DNA from: Luteococcus sp052116585
GTDB lineage: Bacteria > Actinomycetota > Actinomycetes > Propionibacteriales > Propionibacteriaceae
Length of the DNA stretch: 64,000 bases
Direction of reading: 5' to 3'
Assembly: GCF_052116585.1 (NCBI RefSeq)
Contig: NZ_JBQKKT010000017.1
Span: forward strand, 1-64,000
Below the pieces are notes generated by a model that made no database searches, was not told the DNA's origin, and worked only from the letters and a program-made list of their open reading frames with translations. The translations under genes and the position numbers were made by a program. Every line of letters begins with the position of its first letter. Within the stretch, counting starts at the first letter, position 1. Of this stretch, positions 1 through 7,321 are shown piece after piece.

Positions 1-163
1 CGCCGACAAAACGCATGAACGCCACGAAGGCAAACACCCTACGAGTCAGACGACTGGTGATCAGGATCCAACCACCGCGACACATCGCGGTGCCACCACC
101 CTGACACTGAGTTCCACCCTAGTGGCAGGACCAAACCGTTCCTCGGCCGCCTGCTGTGCCGAA
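1..163. other. No supported gene at the left edge
   Basis: Six-frame reading gives only short open frames here. One minus-strand frame (from an ATG at 85 running off the left edge) encodes a hydrophobic stretch, but its codons (TTT, AGG, AGT, TGT) are unlike the rest of the window and no ribosome site precedes it, so it is not called. Confidence 0.4.
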
Positions 164-213
164 ATCCTGGGTGCGGGCAGATCCTGGGTGCGGGCAGATC
201 CTGGGTGCGGGCA
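164..213. repeat. 17-bp tandem direct repeat, three copies
   Basis: The unit ATCCTGGGTGCGGGCAG occurs at 164-180 and 181-197, and its first 16 bases recur at 198-213. There is no spacer and there are no mismatches. It lies just beyond the terminator of the PRC-barrel gene. It is one of several short intergenic tandem repeats in this window. Confidence 0.9.
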
Positions 214-218
214 CAGCA

Positions 219-250
219 CGAGGCCCCGAGCCGTCAGGCTCGGGGCCTCG
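219..250 (-). terminator. Hairpin terminator of the PRC-barrel gene
   Basis: A perfect 14-bp GC-rich stem (219-232 with 237-250) closes a GTCA loop, 78 nt past the stop of the minus-strand gene ending at 328. There is no clear U-tract, which is common for actinobacterial terminators. Confidence 0.7.
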
Positions 251-327
251 TCCACCCCACGTGGAAACACTCATCGAACGCTCACGCGCTCAGTGTTGCT
301 GCAACCAATGCTGCTGCGACGGTTGGA

Positions 328-1239
328 TCAACCGATCTTGCCGTCATTGTCGCGGTCCAGGCCGTCCTTGACCTTGTCGGCCACGCTGCGATCATCGCGG
401 CCGGCGACGGTGCGCTCGTCACGCACGTCACCCTCGACCTCGATGCGCTCCTTGGCGACATCGTCGGTCACGGTCTGGTTCTCGGTCACGGTCTCCTTGC
501 CGACGCTGACCTTCTCCACGCCAACGGTCTCCTTGGAGACGACGGGGCGCTCTTCGTGCAGGACGACCTCGGTCTCGCCCTCCTCGAGGCGGGCGCCGTC
601 AACGGCCTCGCCGTCGGCGATCGGGGTGCGCTCGACGCGCAGCTCCTCGCGGCTCACCGGCACCTGCACGCTCTGCTGCTCGTGCACGACGTGCTTGCGG
701 ATGTGGACGCGGCCGGTCTCGACCTGCTCCTTGCCGACATTGAGGCGCTCCTCGTGACGCACGATGTCGCCCTCGGCCAGGTTGGCGTCGCGATCAACGC
801 CGACACGGTCGCGATCAATGTCGCCGGCGGCGGCGGTGCCAGCCGCGGCGGCCTGCGTGCGATCAACGTCGGTACGCTCGGTCTCCACGCGGTCACGGCC
901 CTGGTAGGCGGTGAGGTTCTGCTCGATGGAGTAGTAGCGGTAGAGCTCCTGCTCCTCGGCCTCGGTGATGTGGCCCTCGGGATCGATGCTCGGGGCACCC
1001 TTGATCTGGTCCTTGGTGTACGGCACGTGGATCTCGCCGTTCTGGACATTCTCGCCTCGCAGCGGCACGAAGGTCTCCTTCATGCCGAACAGGCCGGTGC
1101 GCACGGTGACCCACTCGGGGCGGCCGGTGGCGTCATCCAGGTAGACCTGGCCCACATCGCCCACCTTGTTGCCCTGCGAATCGACGACGACGCCGTAGTA
1201 GCGGTCGTAGTCGTACGTGGTGTTGGTGCTGTCAGTCAT
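328..1239 (-). CDS. PRC-barrel and DUF2382 domain protein (YsnF/AvaK-like)
   Basis: A 303-residue, highly charged protein. Residues about 10-95 form a PRC-barrel domain, beginning with the short motif YYGVVVDSQGNKVGDV. A linker rich in Asp, Arg and Ala follows, and residues about 160-275 form a DUF2382 domain of repeating HEER/VSKE/VGKE strands. The last residues read DRDNDGKIG, which matches the DxDxDG pattern of a calcium-binding EF-hand or dockerin loop; calcium binding is inference. The start at 1239 is chosen because AGGAAG lies 5 nt upstream and the PRC domain begins directly after it; a longer frame to 1359 has no such site. There is no signal peptide. Proteins with this architecture are usually general-stress proteins of unknown mechanism. 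It is monocistronic, with its own promoter (1307-1336) and hairpin terminator (219-250). Confidence 0.85.
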   Translation of the reverse strand: MTDSTNTTYDYDRYYGVVVDSQGNKVGDVGQVYLDDATGRPEWVTVRTGLFGMKETFVPLRGENVQNGEIHVPYTKDQIKGAPSIDPEGHITEAEEQELYRYYSIEQNLTAYQGRDRVETERTDVDRTQAAAAGTAAAGDIDRDRVGVDRDANLAEGDIVRHEERLNVGKEQVETGRVHIRKHVVHEQQSVQVPVSREELRVERTPIADGEAVDGARLEEGETEVVLHEERPVVSKETVGVEKVSVGKETVTENQTVTDDVAKERIEVEGDVRDERTVAGRDDRSVADKVKDGLDRDNDGKIG

Positions 1240-1306
1240 GATTACTTCCTTTTCCGGCCCCGGAAGGCCTGAACTGGGTTGATCGTCTGTGCTCCGGACA
1301 CCAACG

Positions 1307-1336
1307 ACGCTAGCCACTCGAAATTCCCCGTGCCAA
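1307..1336 (-). promoter_or_regulatory. Putative promoter of the PRC-barrel gene
   Basis: On the minus strand, TTGGCA (1331-1336) and TAGCGT (1307-1312) are separated by 18 bp, about 70 bp upstream of the start codon at 1239. Box matches are partial. Confidence 0.45.
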
Positions 1337-1533
1337 CAGATTTCGCCCAGAGAGTGCACGCTGCGCTGGCGGCGAAATTCACCGTCCTGAAGATGCGTCG
1401 ATCACACCCAGAAGGGGGTGGTGCGTGGAACGAGGATGTGTTGTGTGCGGCCGGAACGTGTGGGTTCGTCACTCGTCCCGGTGGAGGTAGGATCATCTGG
1501 CCCCGTAGCCGTTGGGGCACAGAGGCGCAGGGG

Positions 1534-2112
1534 ATGCAGGGGGAGCAGATGCCGGTACGGGACAGCGGGGACTTCGTCGATCAGGTGAGCGCCGTCAAGG
1601 CCTGGGCCCAGGCCGCCCACGAGGTGTTGATGGAGGCCGCGGCCCGTCAGACCACGGTGGAGTACGCAGCGCTGGCCCGCCAGGTCCAGCAGCGTTCCGG
1701 TATCTTGACCAAGCAACCCACGTCCAAGTGGATCGGCCCGCTCCTGGGCATGATCGCGCGCAAGTGCCATGCGGAGGGGCTGCCGCTCTTGACGGCGCTG
1801 GCCGTGCGTCGCGATGGCTCGGTGGGTCTCGCCCATGACGAGATCCTCCGATTCGCCAAGATCCCGGTGGTCTTCGAGGACCGGGAGGAGCACGCCCTCG
1901 AGCAGCGGCGGCTCTGTTATCAGAAGTGGGGCGGAAGCCCGGTGCAGTCGGCTGCGCCGGCCCGGACCACCACCGTCGTCGGCAAGGTGCCCGCCGCCAG
2001 GAAGACCGCCGCACGCAAGACTGCCGCCAAGAAGGAACCGCTGCAGGGCAATACCTGCCCGTCGTGTTTCATGCAGATGTCGCTGACGGGCGTCTGCGAC
2101 AACTGCGACTGA
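1534..2112 (+). CDS. Uncharacterised protein with C-terminal zinc ribbon
   Basis: A 192-residue protein that I cannot assign a function. Residues about 15-130 form a mixed alpha/beta domain containing the motifs TTVEYAALARQVQQRSGI, WIGPLLGMIARKCHAEGLPL and DGSVG, a pattern seen in uncharacterised actinobacterial proteins. A low-complexity Ala/Lys/Arg linker (about 145-170) resembles a nucleic-acid-binding tail. The C-terminus carries CPSC and CDNC, spaced as a four-cysteine zinc ribbon. The ATG at 1534 is chosen for GAGG eight bases upstream; the ATG at 1549 has its purines too close. A role in DNA or RNA binding is inference from the basic linker and zinc ribbon only. Confidence 0.75.
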   Translation: MQGEQMPVRDSGDFVDQVSAVKAWAQAAHEVLMEAAARQTTVEYAALARQVQQRSGILTKQPTSKWIGPLLGMIARKCHAEGLPLLTALAVRRDGSVGLAHDEILRFAKIPVVFEDREEHALEQRRLCYQKWGGSPVQSAAPARTTTVVGKVPAARKTAARKTAAKKEPLQGNTCPSCFMQMSLTGVCDNCD

Positions 2113-2160
2113 CCAAAGCGGCATCGCTGGCCGGGCCGGCCCACGCCTGAGCCCCCGAGG

Positions 2161-2481
2161 TCAGCGAGCGGGGTCTGGCAGTGCCAGCCACCGGCCGCCC
2201 TGGCGTCGCAGGATCCACTCACGGCCGATCAGCGCCACGCGGTCGACGGCTTCGTGGGCGGCGGCCGTGGCCATCCGCGCCAGTTCGACCTCTTCCGCGT
2301 CGGAGCTGTCCGGCACGGTGAAGCGAACCGTGATCCGCGGCGTCTGCGCAATGACGTCGATCTGGCGGTCATCGACGTGGAAGTTCTCACCGATCGCCTC
2401 GACGGCGCCGTCCAAGACAGCCTCTGGCCGGTGGCCTGGCCTCAGGCCGAGGATCTCCATCTGCACTCTGTAACTGGGCAC
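2161..2481 (-). CDS. Small uncharacterised protein
   Basis: A protein of about 106 residues with no recognised family. It alternates short beta-strand-like segments (SYRVQMEILGL, ITVRFTVP, EWILRRQGGRWLAL) with two amphipathic helices. The start is uncertain. A GTG at 2481 keeps the first predicted strand intact (VPSYRVQMEILGLRPG); an ATG at 2460 would cut into it. Neither has a clear ribosome site. The gene diverges from the MFS transporter at 2548, so the 66-bp gap between them probably carries both promoters. Confidence 0.6.
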   Translation of the reverse strand: MPSYRVQMEILGLRPGHRPEAVLDGAVEAIGENFHVDDRQIDVIAQTPRITVRFTVPDSSDAEEVELARMATAAAHEAVDRVALIGREWILRRQGGRWLALPDPAR

Positions 2482-2523
2482 GCAGCAGACTCTAGGGGGA
2501 GCACCTGACAGAAACTGCTTTCC

Positions 2524-2539
2524 TACCGAGCGGTATAAC
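2524..2539 (+). promoter_or_regulatory. Operator-like inverted repeat overlapping a -10 box
   Basis: TACCG-AG-CGGTA is a 5+5 inverted repeat at 2524-2535. It overlaps TATAAC (2534-2539), a good -10 hexamer 8 nt before the GTG of the MFS gene. The repeat has the look of a TetR-family operator, but no regulator gene is next to it, so that reading is inference. Confidence 0.4.
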
Positions 2540-2547
2540 ATCATCCA

Positions 2548-3741
2548 GTGATTTCTCCCGCCACCAGGAAGGCCCGCAACGCCACTCTCCTGGTCTTTGC
2601 GATGAACGGCGTCAACTTTGCCTCCTGGGCCTCCCGTATCCCAGAGGTCAAGGACGGCTTGGGGCTCACGGCCGGTGAGCTGGGCACGGTCCTGCTGGCC
2701 ATCTCCGCCGGATCCATGCTCGGTCTACCCGCCAGCGGACACCTCACCCACCGCGTCGGGGCGGCCAAGGCCGTCATGACCGGGGTGGTCTTCTCCGTGG
2801 CCGGGGTGCTCACAGCGGCCCTGGCAGTCGACGTGTGGGCATCCGTGCCGGTGCTGATGCTCGGCCTGTTCCTCGTCGGACTGGGGATGGGCATCTGGGA
2901 TGTGGCGATGAACCTGCAGGGCACGGTGGTGGAGCACCACGGAGGGCGTGCGATCATGCCGTGGTTCCACGCGGCCTTCAGCGGCGGCACGGTCCTGGCC
3001 GCCCTGATGGGGGCCGCGGTCTCTGCGGCAGGCATCCCGATCCTGGCCCACCTGGCGGTGGTGCAGGTGCTCGTGGCGGCGGTCTGCCTCGGTCAGGTGC
3101 GGAAATTCCTGACCCCCGCCCCGGAAGCCGAACGTGTCGTCGACGACCCGGCGCCGTCGCCAACGCCCCGTGGCTCGGCGTGGACCGAGCCGCGCACCGT
3201 GCTGATCGGCGTCGTCACGTTGGCGGCAGGCTTCACCGAGGGCACGGCGAACGACTGGATGGCCGTGGCTTTCGTGGAGGGGCACCACCTCCCGCACTGG
3301 GCCGGTGTCCTGGCACTGGCGGTCTTCCTCAGCTCGATGACCGCGGGGCGCATCCTGGGCACTGGTCTGCTGGACCGGCACGGCCGCGTGGCGGTACTTC
3401 GGTCCCTGCTTGCCCTGGCCGCCGCAGGCTGCCTGCTGGTGGTCTTCGGGGGAGTGTGGGGTGCCTTCGTCGGTGCAGTGCTGTGGGGGCTGGGTGCCAG
3501 CCTCGGCTTCCCCGTCGGCATGTCCGCCGCGGCCGACGATCCCGCCCGAGCTCCGCAGCGGATCAGCGTCGTCTCGACGATCGGCTACCTGTCCTTCCTG
3601 GCGGGGCCGCCACTGCTGGGCTGGTTGGGTGACCACGTGGGCGTGCTGCGTGCGCTGCTGGCAGTGGGTGCGATGCTCGTGCTCGCCTTCTTCGTCGCCC
3701 CGGCAACAGCGCCCGAACAGCACCCCGCTCGGGCGCTCTAG
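2548..3741 (+). CDS. Major facilitator superfamily transporter
   Basis: A 397-residue integral membrane protein with about twelve hydrophobic segments and a hydrophilic central loop near residues 190-215. It begins KARNATLLVFAMNGVNFASW and contains GxLTHRVGAAKAV between helices 2 and 3, the position of the MFS loop 2-3 signature. Overall it resembles the YbjJ/FucP-like branch of single-polypeptide secondary transporters; the substrate cannot be read from the sequence. It starts at GTG 2548 with no Shine-Dalgarno and a TATAAC box 8 nt upstream, so the message is probably almost leaderless. Its stop overlaps that of the convergent modB: both stops lie in the same CTAG at 3738-3741. Confidence 0.88.
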   Translation: MISPATRKARNATLLVFAMNGVNFASWASRIPEVKDGLGLTAGELGTVLLAISAGSMLGLPASGHLTHRVGAAKAVMTGVVFSVAGVLTAALAVDVWASVPVLMLGLFLVGLGMGIWDVAMNLQGTVVEHHGGRAIMPWFHAAFSGGTVLAALMGAAVSAAGIPILAHLAVVQVLVAAVCLGQVRKFLTPAPEAERVVDDPAPSPTPRGSAWTEPRTVLIGVVTLAAGFTEGTANDWMAVAFVEGHHLPHWAGVLALAVFLSSMTAGRILGTGLLDRHGRVAVLRSLLALAAAGCLLVVFGGVWGAFVGAVLWGLGASLGFPVGMSAAADDPARAPQRISVVSTIGYLSFLAGPPLLGWLGDHVGVLRALLAVGAMLVLAFFVAPATAPEQHPARAL

Positions 3742-4526
3742 GAGTCCTCGACGGCCCGGTCCACCCAGGCCAGCGCTGCCAGGACCAGGATGCTGGTGGC
3801 CATCAGCACGAAGGCCAATGCCACCGCGATGTCCACATTGCTCTCGAAGCCGATGAAGATGGCCAAGGGCATGGTCTGCGTGACGCCCTCACGGTTGCCG
3901 GCGAAGAAGATGGTGGCCCCGAACTCGCCGAGTGCCCGGGCCCAGGCCAGCACGAGGCCGCTCACCAGTGCTGGGCCAGCGGCGGGCACCATGATGTGCC
4001 GGAAGAGCTGAGGTTCGTTGGCGCCGTCAACCCGGGCTGCCTCCCGGATCTCGCGGGCGATGGCGGTGAAGCCCACCCGTGCGGCGCGGACGAAGAAGGG
4101 CCCGGCGACGAAGACCTGACTCAGCACGACCGCGGTGGTGGTGAATGGAATGGTGATGCCGAGCAGCTCCAACGGTTGGCCCAACAGTCCATTGCGGCCG
4201 AAGACCTCCAGCAGCGCGATGCCCGCCACCATCGGCGGCAGGACGATCGGCAGGTCCACCAGGAGATTGATGGCACGGGCCCACCGCCCGGGGAGGCAGG
4301 CGAGCAGGTAGGCGAGTGGAGTTCCGGTGACGATGATGGCGAGCATGCTGACCAGGGTCGTTACCACGGACAGGCGGATCGCCTGGCGTACGGACGGTTC
4401 GCGCAGCGTCGTCCAGAGGTCGCCCGTCAGCGCCACCCAGGCCAGGCCCGCCAGCGGGATGGCCAGCAGACCCAGCAGCAGGGTAGCGGGGGCCCAGAAG
4501 GGCCACAGGTCACGGGGTCGGGTCAC
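3738..4526 (-). CDS. modB: Molybdate-type ABC transporter permease ModB
   Basis: A 262-residue permease with about six membrane helices. The cytoplasmic EAA loop reads EIREAARVDGANEPQLFRHI, which is where an ATPase subunit docks. The next stretch, ALGEFGATIFFAGN, is typical of ModB/CysT-type permeases. It is 9 bp downstream of modA on the same strand, so the two are co-transcribed. No ATP-binding modC follows; the next gene is the convergent MFS transporter, with overlapping stops. The ATPase must be encoded elsewhere or be shared with another transporter. Sulfate or tungstate specificity is not excluded by the permease alone. Confidence 0.88.
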   Translation of the reverse strand: MTRPRDLWPFWAPATLLLGLLAIPLAGLAWVALTGDLWTTLREPSVRQAIRLSVVTTLVSMLAIIVTGTPLAYLLACLPGRWARAINLLVDLPIVLPPMVAGIALLEVFGRNGLLGQPLELLGITIPFTTTAVVLSQVFVAGPFFVRAARVGFTAIAREIREAARVDGANEPQLFRHIMVPAAGPALVSGLVLAWARALGEFGATIFFAGNREGVTQTMPLAIFIGFESNVDIAVALAFVLMATSILVLAALAWVDRAVEDS

Positions 4527-4535
4527 CGCCAGAGA

Positions 4536-5378
4536 CTACTTGGCGGGAGGCAGGAAGCCGGCCTCGGTCAGCACGTCATGCCCCTCGCCGCTGGACAGGA
4601 AGTCGACGAAGCCCTGGGCAGCCGTCGGATTCTTGCCTGCGGTGACCACGGCCGTGGAGATGGGCAGCATCGCGTTCTGCTCCTCCGGAATGGCAACCGT
4701 CGTCAGCCCCTTGTCCTTCGCGGCCTTCGTCACGTCGGTGGCGAAGACGATGCCGGCATCGGCCTCACCCATGGAGACCTTGGTGACGATCGGCTGCACG
4801 CCCATCTCACGGGAGGCGACATTGGCCATCACCTTGGCGGTGAACCCGGGCTGCTGCTTCTCGATCTTCGCGAAGGCCTTGTCGGTGACCTTCCAGATGG
4901 GGAGGGTCTCGGCGCCCAGCAGGACCTTGGTTCCCGGCTTGGTGAGGTCCGTGACGGCTGTCACGCCAGCGGGATTCTTGGGGGCGACGACGATGGTCAG
5001 GGCCGTTCGTCCGAGCTGGGTGACGGTGGTGCCGTCCACCAGGCCCTTGTCCGCCGTGGTGGCCATGTCATCGGGATTGGCGGCGATCCACACGTCGGGG
5101 GTGGCACCCTTGGCCAGCTGCTCACGCTGGATCGGGGTGTGGCCCACCTCGAAGGTCACCGTTCCGAGCCCAGCCTGTTCGTAGGCAGCGGCGATGGGCT
5201 TGGTCAGTGCGGCCAGAGCGCCGGGCGCATAGACGAGCACGTCACCCTTCGTGGGGGCAGCGCCGGAGGCGGCCGGCGAGCTCGGGCTCGGCGTGGTGGC
5301 ATCGCCCGCTCCGGTGCTGCTGCAGGCAACAAGGGGCAGGACGGCGAGTGCGGCGAGCGCTGCGCGGCGGTTCGACAT
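4536..5378 (-). CDS. modA: Molybdate ABC transporter substrate-binding lipoprotein ModA
   Basis: A 280-residue periplasmic-binding-type lipoprotein. The signal peptide ends in the lipobox LVAC with the lipidated cysteine at residue 19. A Ser/Pro/Thr linker follows, then the binding domain beginning KGDVLVYAPGALAALTKPIA. Motifs such as PDVWIAANPDDM and EADAGIVFATDV are typical of ModA/WtpA proteins that bind tetrahedral oxyanions. The start at 5378 is supported by GGAG 8 nt upstream; an in-frame ATG at 5438 would put the signal sequence 20 residues inside the protein. It delivers molybdate (or a similar oxyanion) to ModB. The 135-bp leader has inverted repeats that may regulate it. Confidence 0.9.
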   Translation of the reverse strand: MSNRRAALAALAVLPLVACSSTGAGDATTPSPSSPAASGAAPTKGDVLVYAPGALAALTKPIAAAYEQAGLGTVTFEVGHTPIQREQLAKGATPDVWIAANPDDMATTADKGLVDGTTVTQLGRTALTIVVAPKNPAGVTAVTDLTKPGTKVLLGAETLPIWKVTDKAFAKIEKQQPGFTAKVMANVASREMGVQPIVTKVSMGEADAGIVFATDVTKAAKDKGLTTVAIPEEQNAMLPISTAVVTAGKNPTAAQGFVDFLSSGEGHDVLTEAGFLPPAK

Positions 5379-5388
5379 GTGGGTGGCT

Positions 5389-5451
5389 CCTGTCAGGGTG
5401 AAATGTGCGTCACAGGACAGGTCGGCCCGCAGGGGCAAAGAGTTCCCCCGC
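5389..5451 (-). promoter_or_regulatory. Inverted repeats in the modA leader
   Basis: CCTGTC (5389-5394) pairs with GACAGG (5416-5421), and the pairing includes two bases of the modA Shine-Dalgarno. A second, imperfect repeat pairs GCAGGGG with CCCCCGC (5429-5451). It does not match what I recall of the molybdenum-cofactor riboswitch consensus, so this is only a possible translational control element. Confidence 0.3.
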
Positions 5452-5513
5452 TGTGGTGAAGTTCACTTCCGCCGGGCACTGGGCGAAGGCCCGCCCTGGG
5501 GATCACGCGAGGA

Positions 5514-6095
5514 TCAGCCCGCCAGGGTGGTCGCCTCGTCCGTCTCGGTGCAGGCCTGGACGAGCTCTGCACGGGCCCGGGCAACCCTCGAACGAATGGT
5601 GCCGATCCGCACCCCGCAGATCTCGGCTGCCTGCTCATAGGTCACGCCCAGCACCTGCGTCAGCACGAAGGCCTCGCGACGATCGGGCCCGAGCATGGCG
5701 ATGAGGGCCTCCAGCTCCACCTGATTGCTGATGTCGTCAGTCGCCGACCCGTGGCCGCTCATCCACTCCGGGGGGCGGGGGGTCTGTGGCCGCGACATCT
5801 CGTGGCGCACCTGGTCGGCAACGACGCGTCGGGCGATGGTCAGCAACCAGGCGCGGGCCGGGGCACGGCCCTGGTAGGAGGGCAGGGAGTCCATGGCGCG
5901 CAGATAGGTGTCCTGGGTCAGGTCATCGGCCACGTCGACGCTCGCCAGGTGGGCAATGAAACGCCACACGTCGGCCTGGGTGAGGCGGATGAACTCGCCC
6001 AATGCGGGACGGTCGCCTGCCCCCGCGCGGAGTGCCAACGCGGAGACGCGCTCGTCGAGTTCGGCGCGTCCTGCGGGCTTCACGCGCTGGACCAT
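5514..6095 (-). CDS. sigC: ECF RNA polymerase sigma factor, SigC-like
   Basis: A 193-residue ECF sigma factor. The region 2 segment contains FIRLTQADVWRFIAHL and DDLTQDTYLRAM, then TWLL-type helix ARAWLLTIARRVVADQ. Region 4 is GVTYEQAAEICGVRIGTIRS, the helix-turn-helix for the -35 element. The spacing and wording closely match mycobacterial SigC, which is linked to copper acquisition in the literature I know. It diverges from a zinc-finger protein at 6141 with a 45-bp gap. On the minus strand TAACAT sits 6 nt before the ATG, indicating a leaderless mRNA. A GGCGA-TGTTA-TCGCC inverted repeat (6098-6112) overlaps that box. The ortholog assignment is by eye and needs a tree. Confidence 0.85.
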   Translation of the reverse strand: MVQRVKPAGRAELDERVSALALRAGAGDRPALGEFIRLTQADVWRFIAHLASVDVADDLTQDTYLRAMDSLPSYQGRAPARAWLLTIARRVVADQVRHEMSRPQTPRPPEWMSGHGSATDDISNQVELEALIAMLGPDRREAFVLTQVLGVTYEQAAEICGVRIGTIRSRVARARAELVQACTETDEATTLAG

Positions 6096-6097
6096 GG

Positions 6098-6134
6098 GGC
6101 GATGTTATCGCCACGGCGACGGGTGGGTTACGCT
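6098..6134. promoter_or_regulatory. Compact divergent promoter region, sigC / zinc-finger gene
   Basis: A minus-strand TAACAT (6102-6107) serves sigC and a plus-strand TACGCT (6129-6134) serves the zinc-finger gene; each is 6 nt from its start codon. The inverted repeat GGCGA-N5-TCGCC (6098-6112) covers the sigC box. With only 21 bp between the two -10 boxes, the -35 regions must overlap. Confidence 0.5.
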
Positions 6135-6140
6135 GCCGCC

Positions 6141-6446
6141 ATGGAGTGCTGCCAGACGGAACAGTGGCGGGCAGCCCTGTCGGCGATCATCGACGGGGAG
6201 GATCCCGCGATTCCCCGCGTGCAGGTGGACGAGCACCTGGCCCAGTGTGCTGCGTGCTCCGAGTGGTTCGACCGCGCCCAGCAGCAGGCCGTCGGCGTTC
6301 GTGCCCTGCCCGGGCCTCGCCACGACCTGACCGACATGCTCATCGGAGTCACCGAGGCGCACATCTGCTCCTGCCACACCGGCGGCCAGTGCGAATGCAC
6401 CAACTGTGCCTGCCCGACGTGCACCTGCCACGACGTCGCCAGCTGA
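6141..6446 (+). CDS. Putative anti-sigma zinc-finger protein with metallothionein-like tail
   Basis: A 101-residue protein with 13 cysteines. The N-terminal part has CC at 3-4 and H32-x3-C36-x2-C39, the zf-HC2/ZAS zinc motif found in anti-sigma factors. After a short linker (about 50-70) the tail packs Cys at 76, 78, 84, 86, 89, 91, 94 and 96, with His at 79 and 97. That gives four CxC pairs, the arrangement of metallothioneins and copper-thiolate clusters. There is no membrane segment. The ATG at 6141 is preceded by TACGCT with 6 nt between, so it is probably leaderless. It lies 45 bp from, and divergent to, the SigC-like factor, which suggests it is the cognate anti-sigma factor. Metal sensing through the tail is inference. 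Confidence 0.75.
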   Translation: MECCQTEQWRAALSAIIDGEDPAIPRVQVDEHLAQCAACSEWFDRAQQQAVGVRALPGPRHDLTDMLIGVTEAHICSCHTGGQCECTNCACPTCTCHDVAS

Positions 6447-6469
6447 CCCAGCGCCAGGCGTCTGCGGGG

Positions 6470-7270
6470 TCACAACCCCAGCAGTTGCTCCACCACCTGC
6501 ATCACTCCGGACTCGGCACCGCTCGGGGCTCGGTACCGGGCCGCATCGATGGCCTGCTGCTGGGCGCCGCCCATCGCGTAGCTGTGGCCCGCTGCCGCCA
6601 GCATCTCGACATCATTGCCGGAGTCGCCAAAGGCGACCAGCTCGTCGAAGCTGCGGCCCCAACGCTCGAGCAGGTGGGACAGGCCAAAGGCCTTGTGCCG
6701 GCCCGGGACGATGAGGTCCATGCCCTGGTGCCCGGTGGTGACGGGCACCAGCGCACCGTCGAGCCGTTCGGACAGCTCGGCGGCGATCCGGTCGGCCTGC
6801 CCGTCGCGGGTGACCAGGGCAAACTTGCTGACCGGCCCGTCGATCTCGTGCAGGCTGCCGACACTGACCAGGTTCTCGTAGGCGCTGCTCATCAGCACCC
6901 GCATTCGGTCTGGTACCTCGCCCGCCATCCAGCCACCTTGGGGGCCGCTGGCGACGGCGCGGATCTCCGGGTGGTCGTCGATCAAGGCGACGACCTTCTG
7001 GACCACGTCGTCGTCGAGGATGGCGGCGTAGACCTGCTGGTGATTGCGGTCCACGACCATTGAGCCGTTGTCCCCGACGAAGGCGAGGCGTTCCGGCGCG
7101 TCGAACATGGTGCGCATGCTCAGGTATTGCCGTCCGCTGGCGATCACGACGCGGATGTCGCGTTCCTCGCAGGCGGCGAGCATCCGTGCGAAGCGGGGGC
7201 GGTCGTAGTCGAGTTGCGGGGTGAACAGGGTGCCGTCCAGATCGATGGCAACGGTGGTGATGTCATTCAC
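6470..7270 (-). CDS. Cof-type HAD hydrolase
   Basis: A 266-residue haloacid-dehalogenase-superfamily phosphatase of the Cof/YidA branch. Motif I is DLDGT (D10 nucleophile, D12). The motif II region is VVIASGRQY, and motifs III/IV lie near the C-terminus in KAFGLSHLLERWG and AFGDSGNDVEML. The roughly 100-residue alpha/beta cap between motifs II and III is that of Cof proteins, which hydrolyse sugar phosphates, pyridoxal phosphate or flavin phosphates. The substrate cannot be inferred. It is convergent with the zinc-finger gene (23 bp apart) and downstream of valS on the same strand, with TAGGCT and GGGAG upstream of its own start. Confidence 0.88.
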   Translation of the reverse strand: MNDITTVAIDLDGTLFTPQLDYDRPRFARMLAACEERDIRVVIASGRQYLSMRTMFDAPERLAFVGDNGSMVVDRNHQQVYAAILDDDVVQKVVALIDDHPEIRAVASGPQGGWMAGEVPDRMRVLMSSAYENLVSVGSLHEIDGPVSKFALVTRDGQADRIAAELSERLDGALVPVTTGHQGMDLIVPGRHKAFGLSHLLERWGRSFDELVAFGDSGNDVEMLAAAGHSYAMGGAQQQAIDAARYRAPSGAESGVMQVVEQLLGL

Positions 7271-7321
7271 TGGACGGCTCCCTGCTGGTACGCGACTGTG
7301 TGACTCGAGCCTACCGGGCGG

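Noticed and set aside
1..85. A partial minus-strand membrane protein at the left edge
   Set aside because: Only 28 codons, atypical codon use and no ribosome site; too little to support.
164..213. Three direct repeats considered as a CRISPR array
   Set aside because: Units of 17 bp are adjacent with no spacers and no cas genes are nearby.
6444..6472. TGACCC/GGGTCA inverted repeat as terminator of the zinc-finger gene
   Set aside because: Six-base arms with a 17-nt loop are too weak for a confident terminator.
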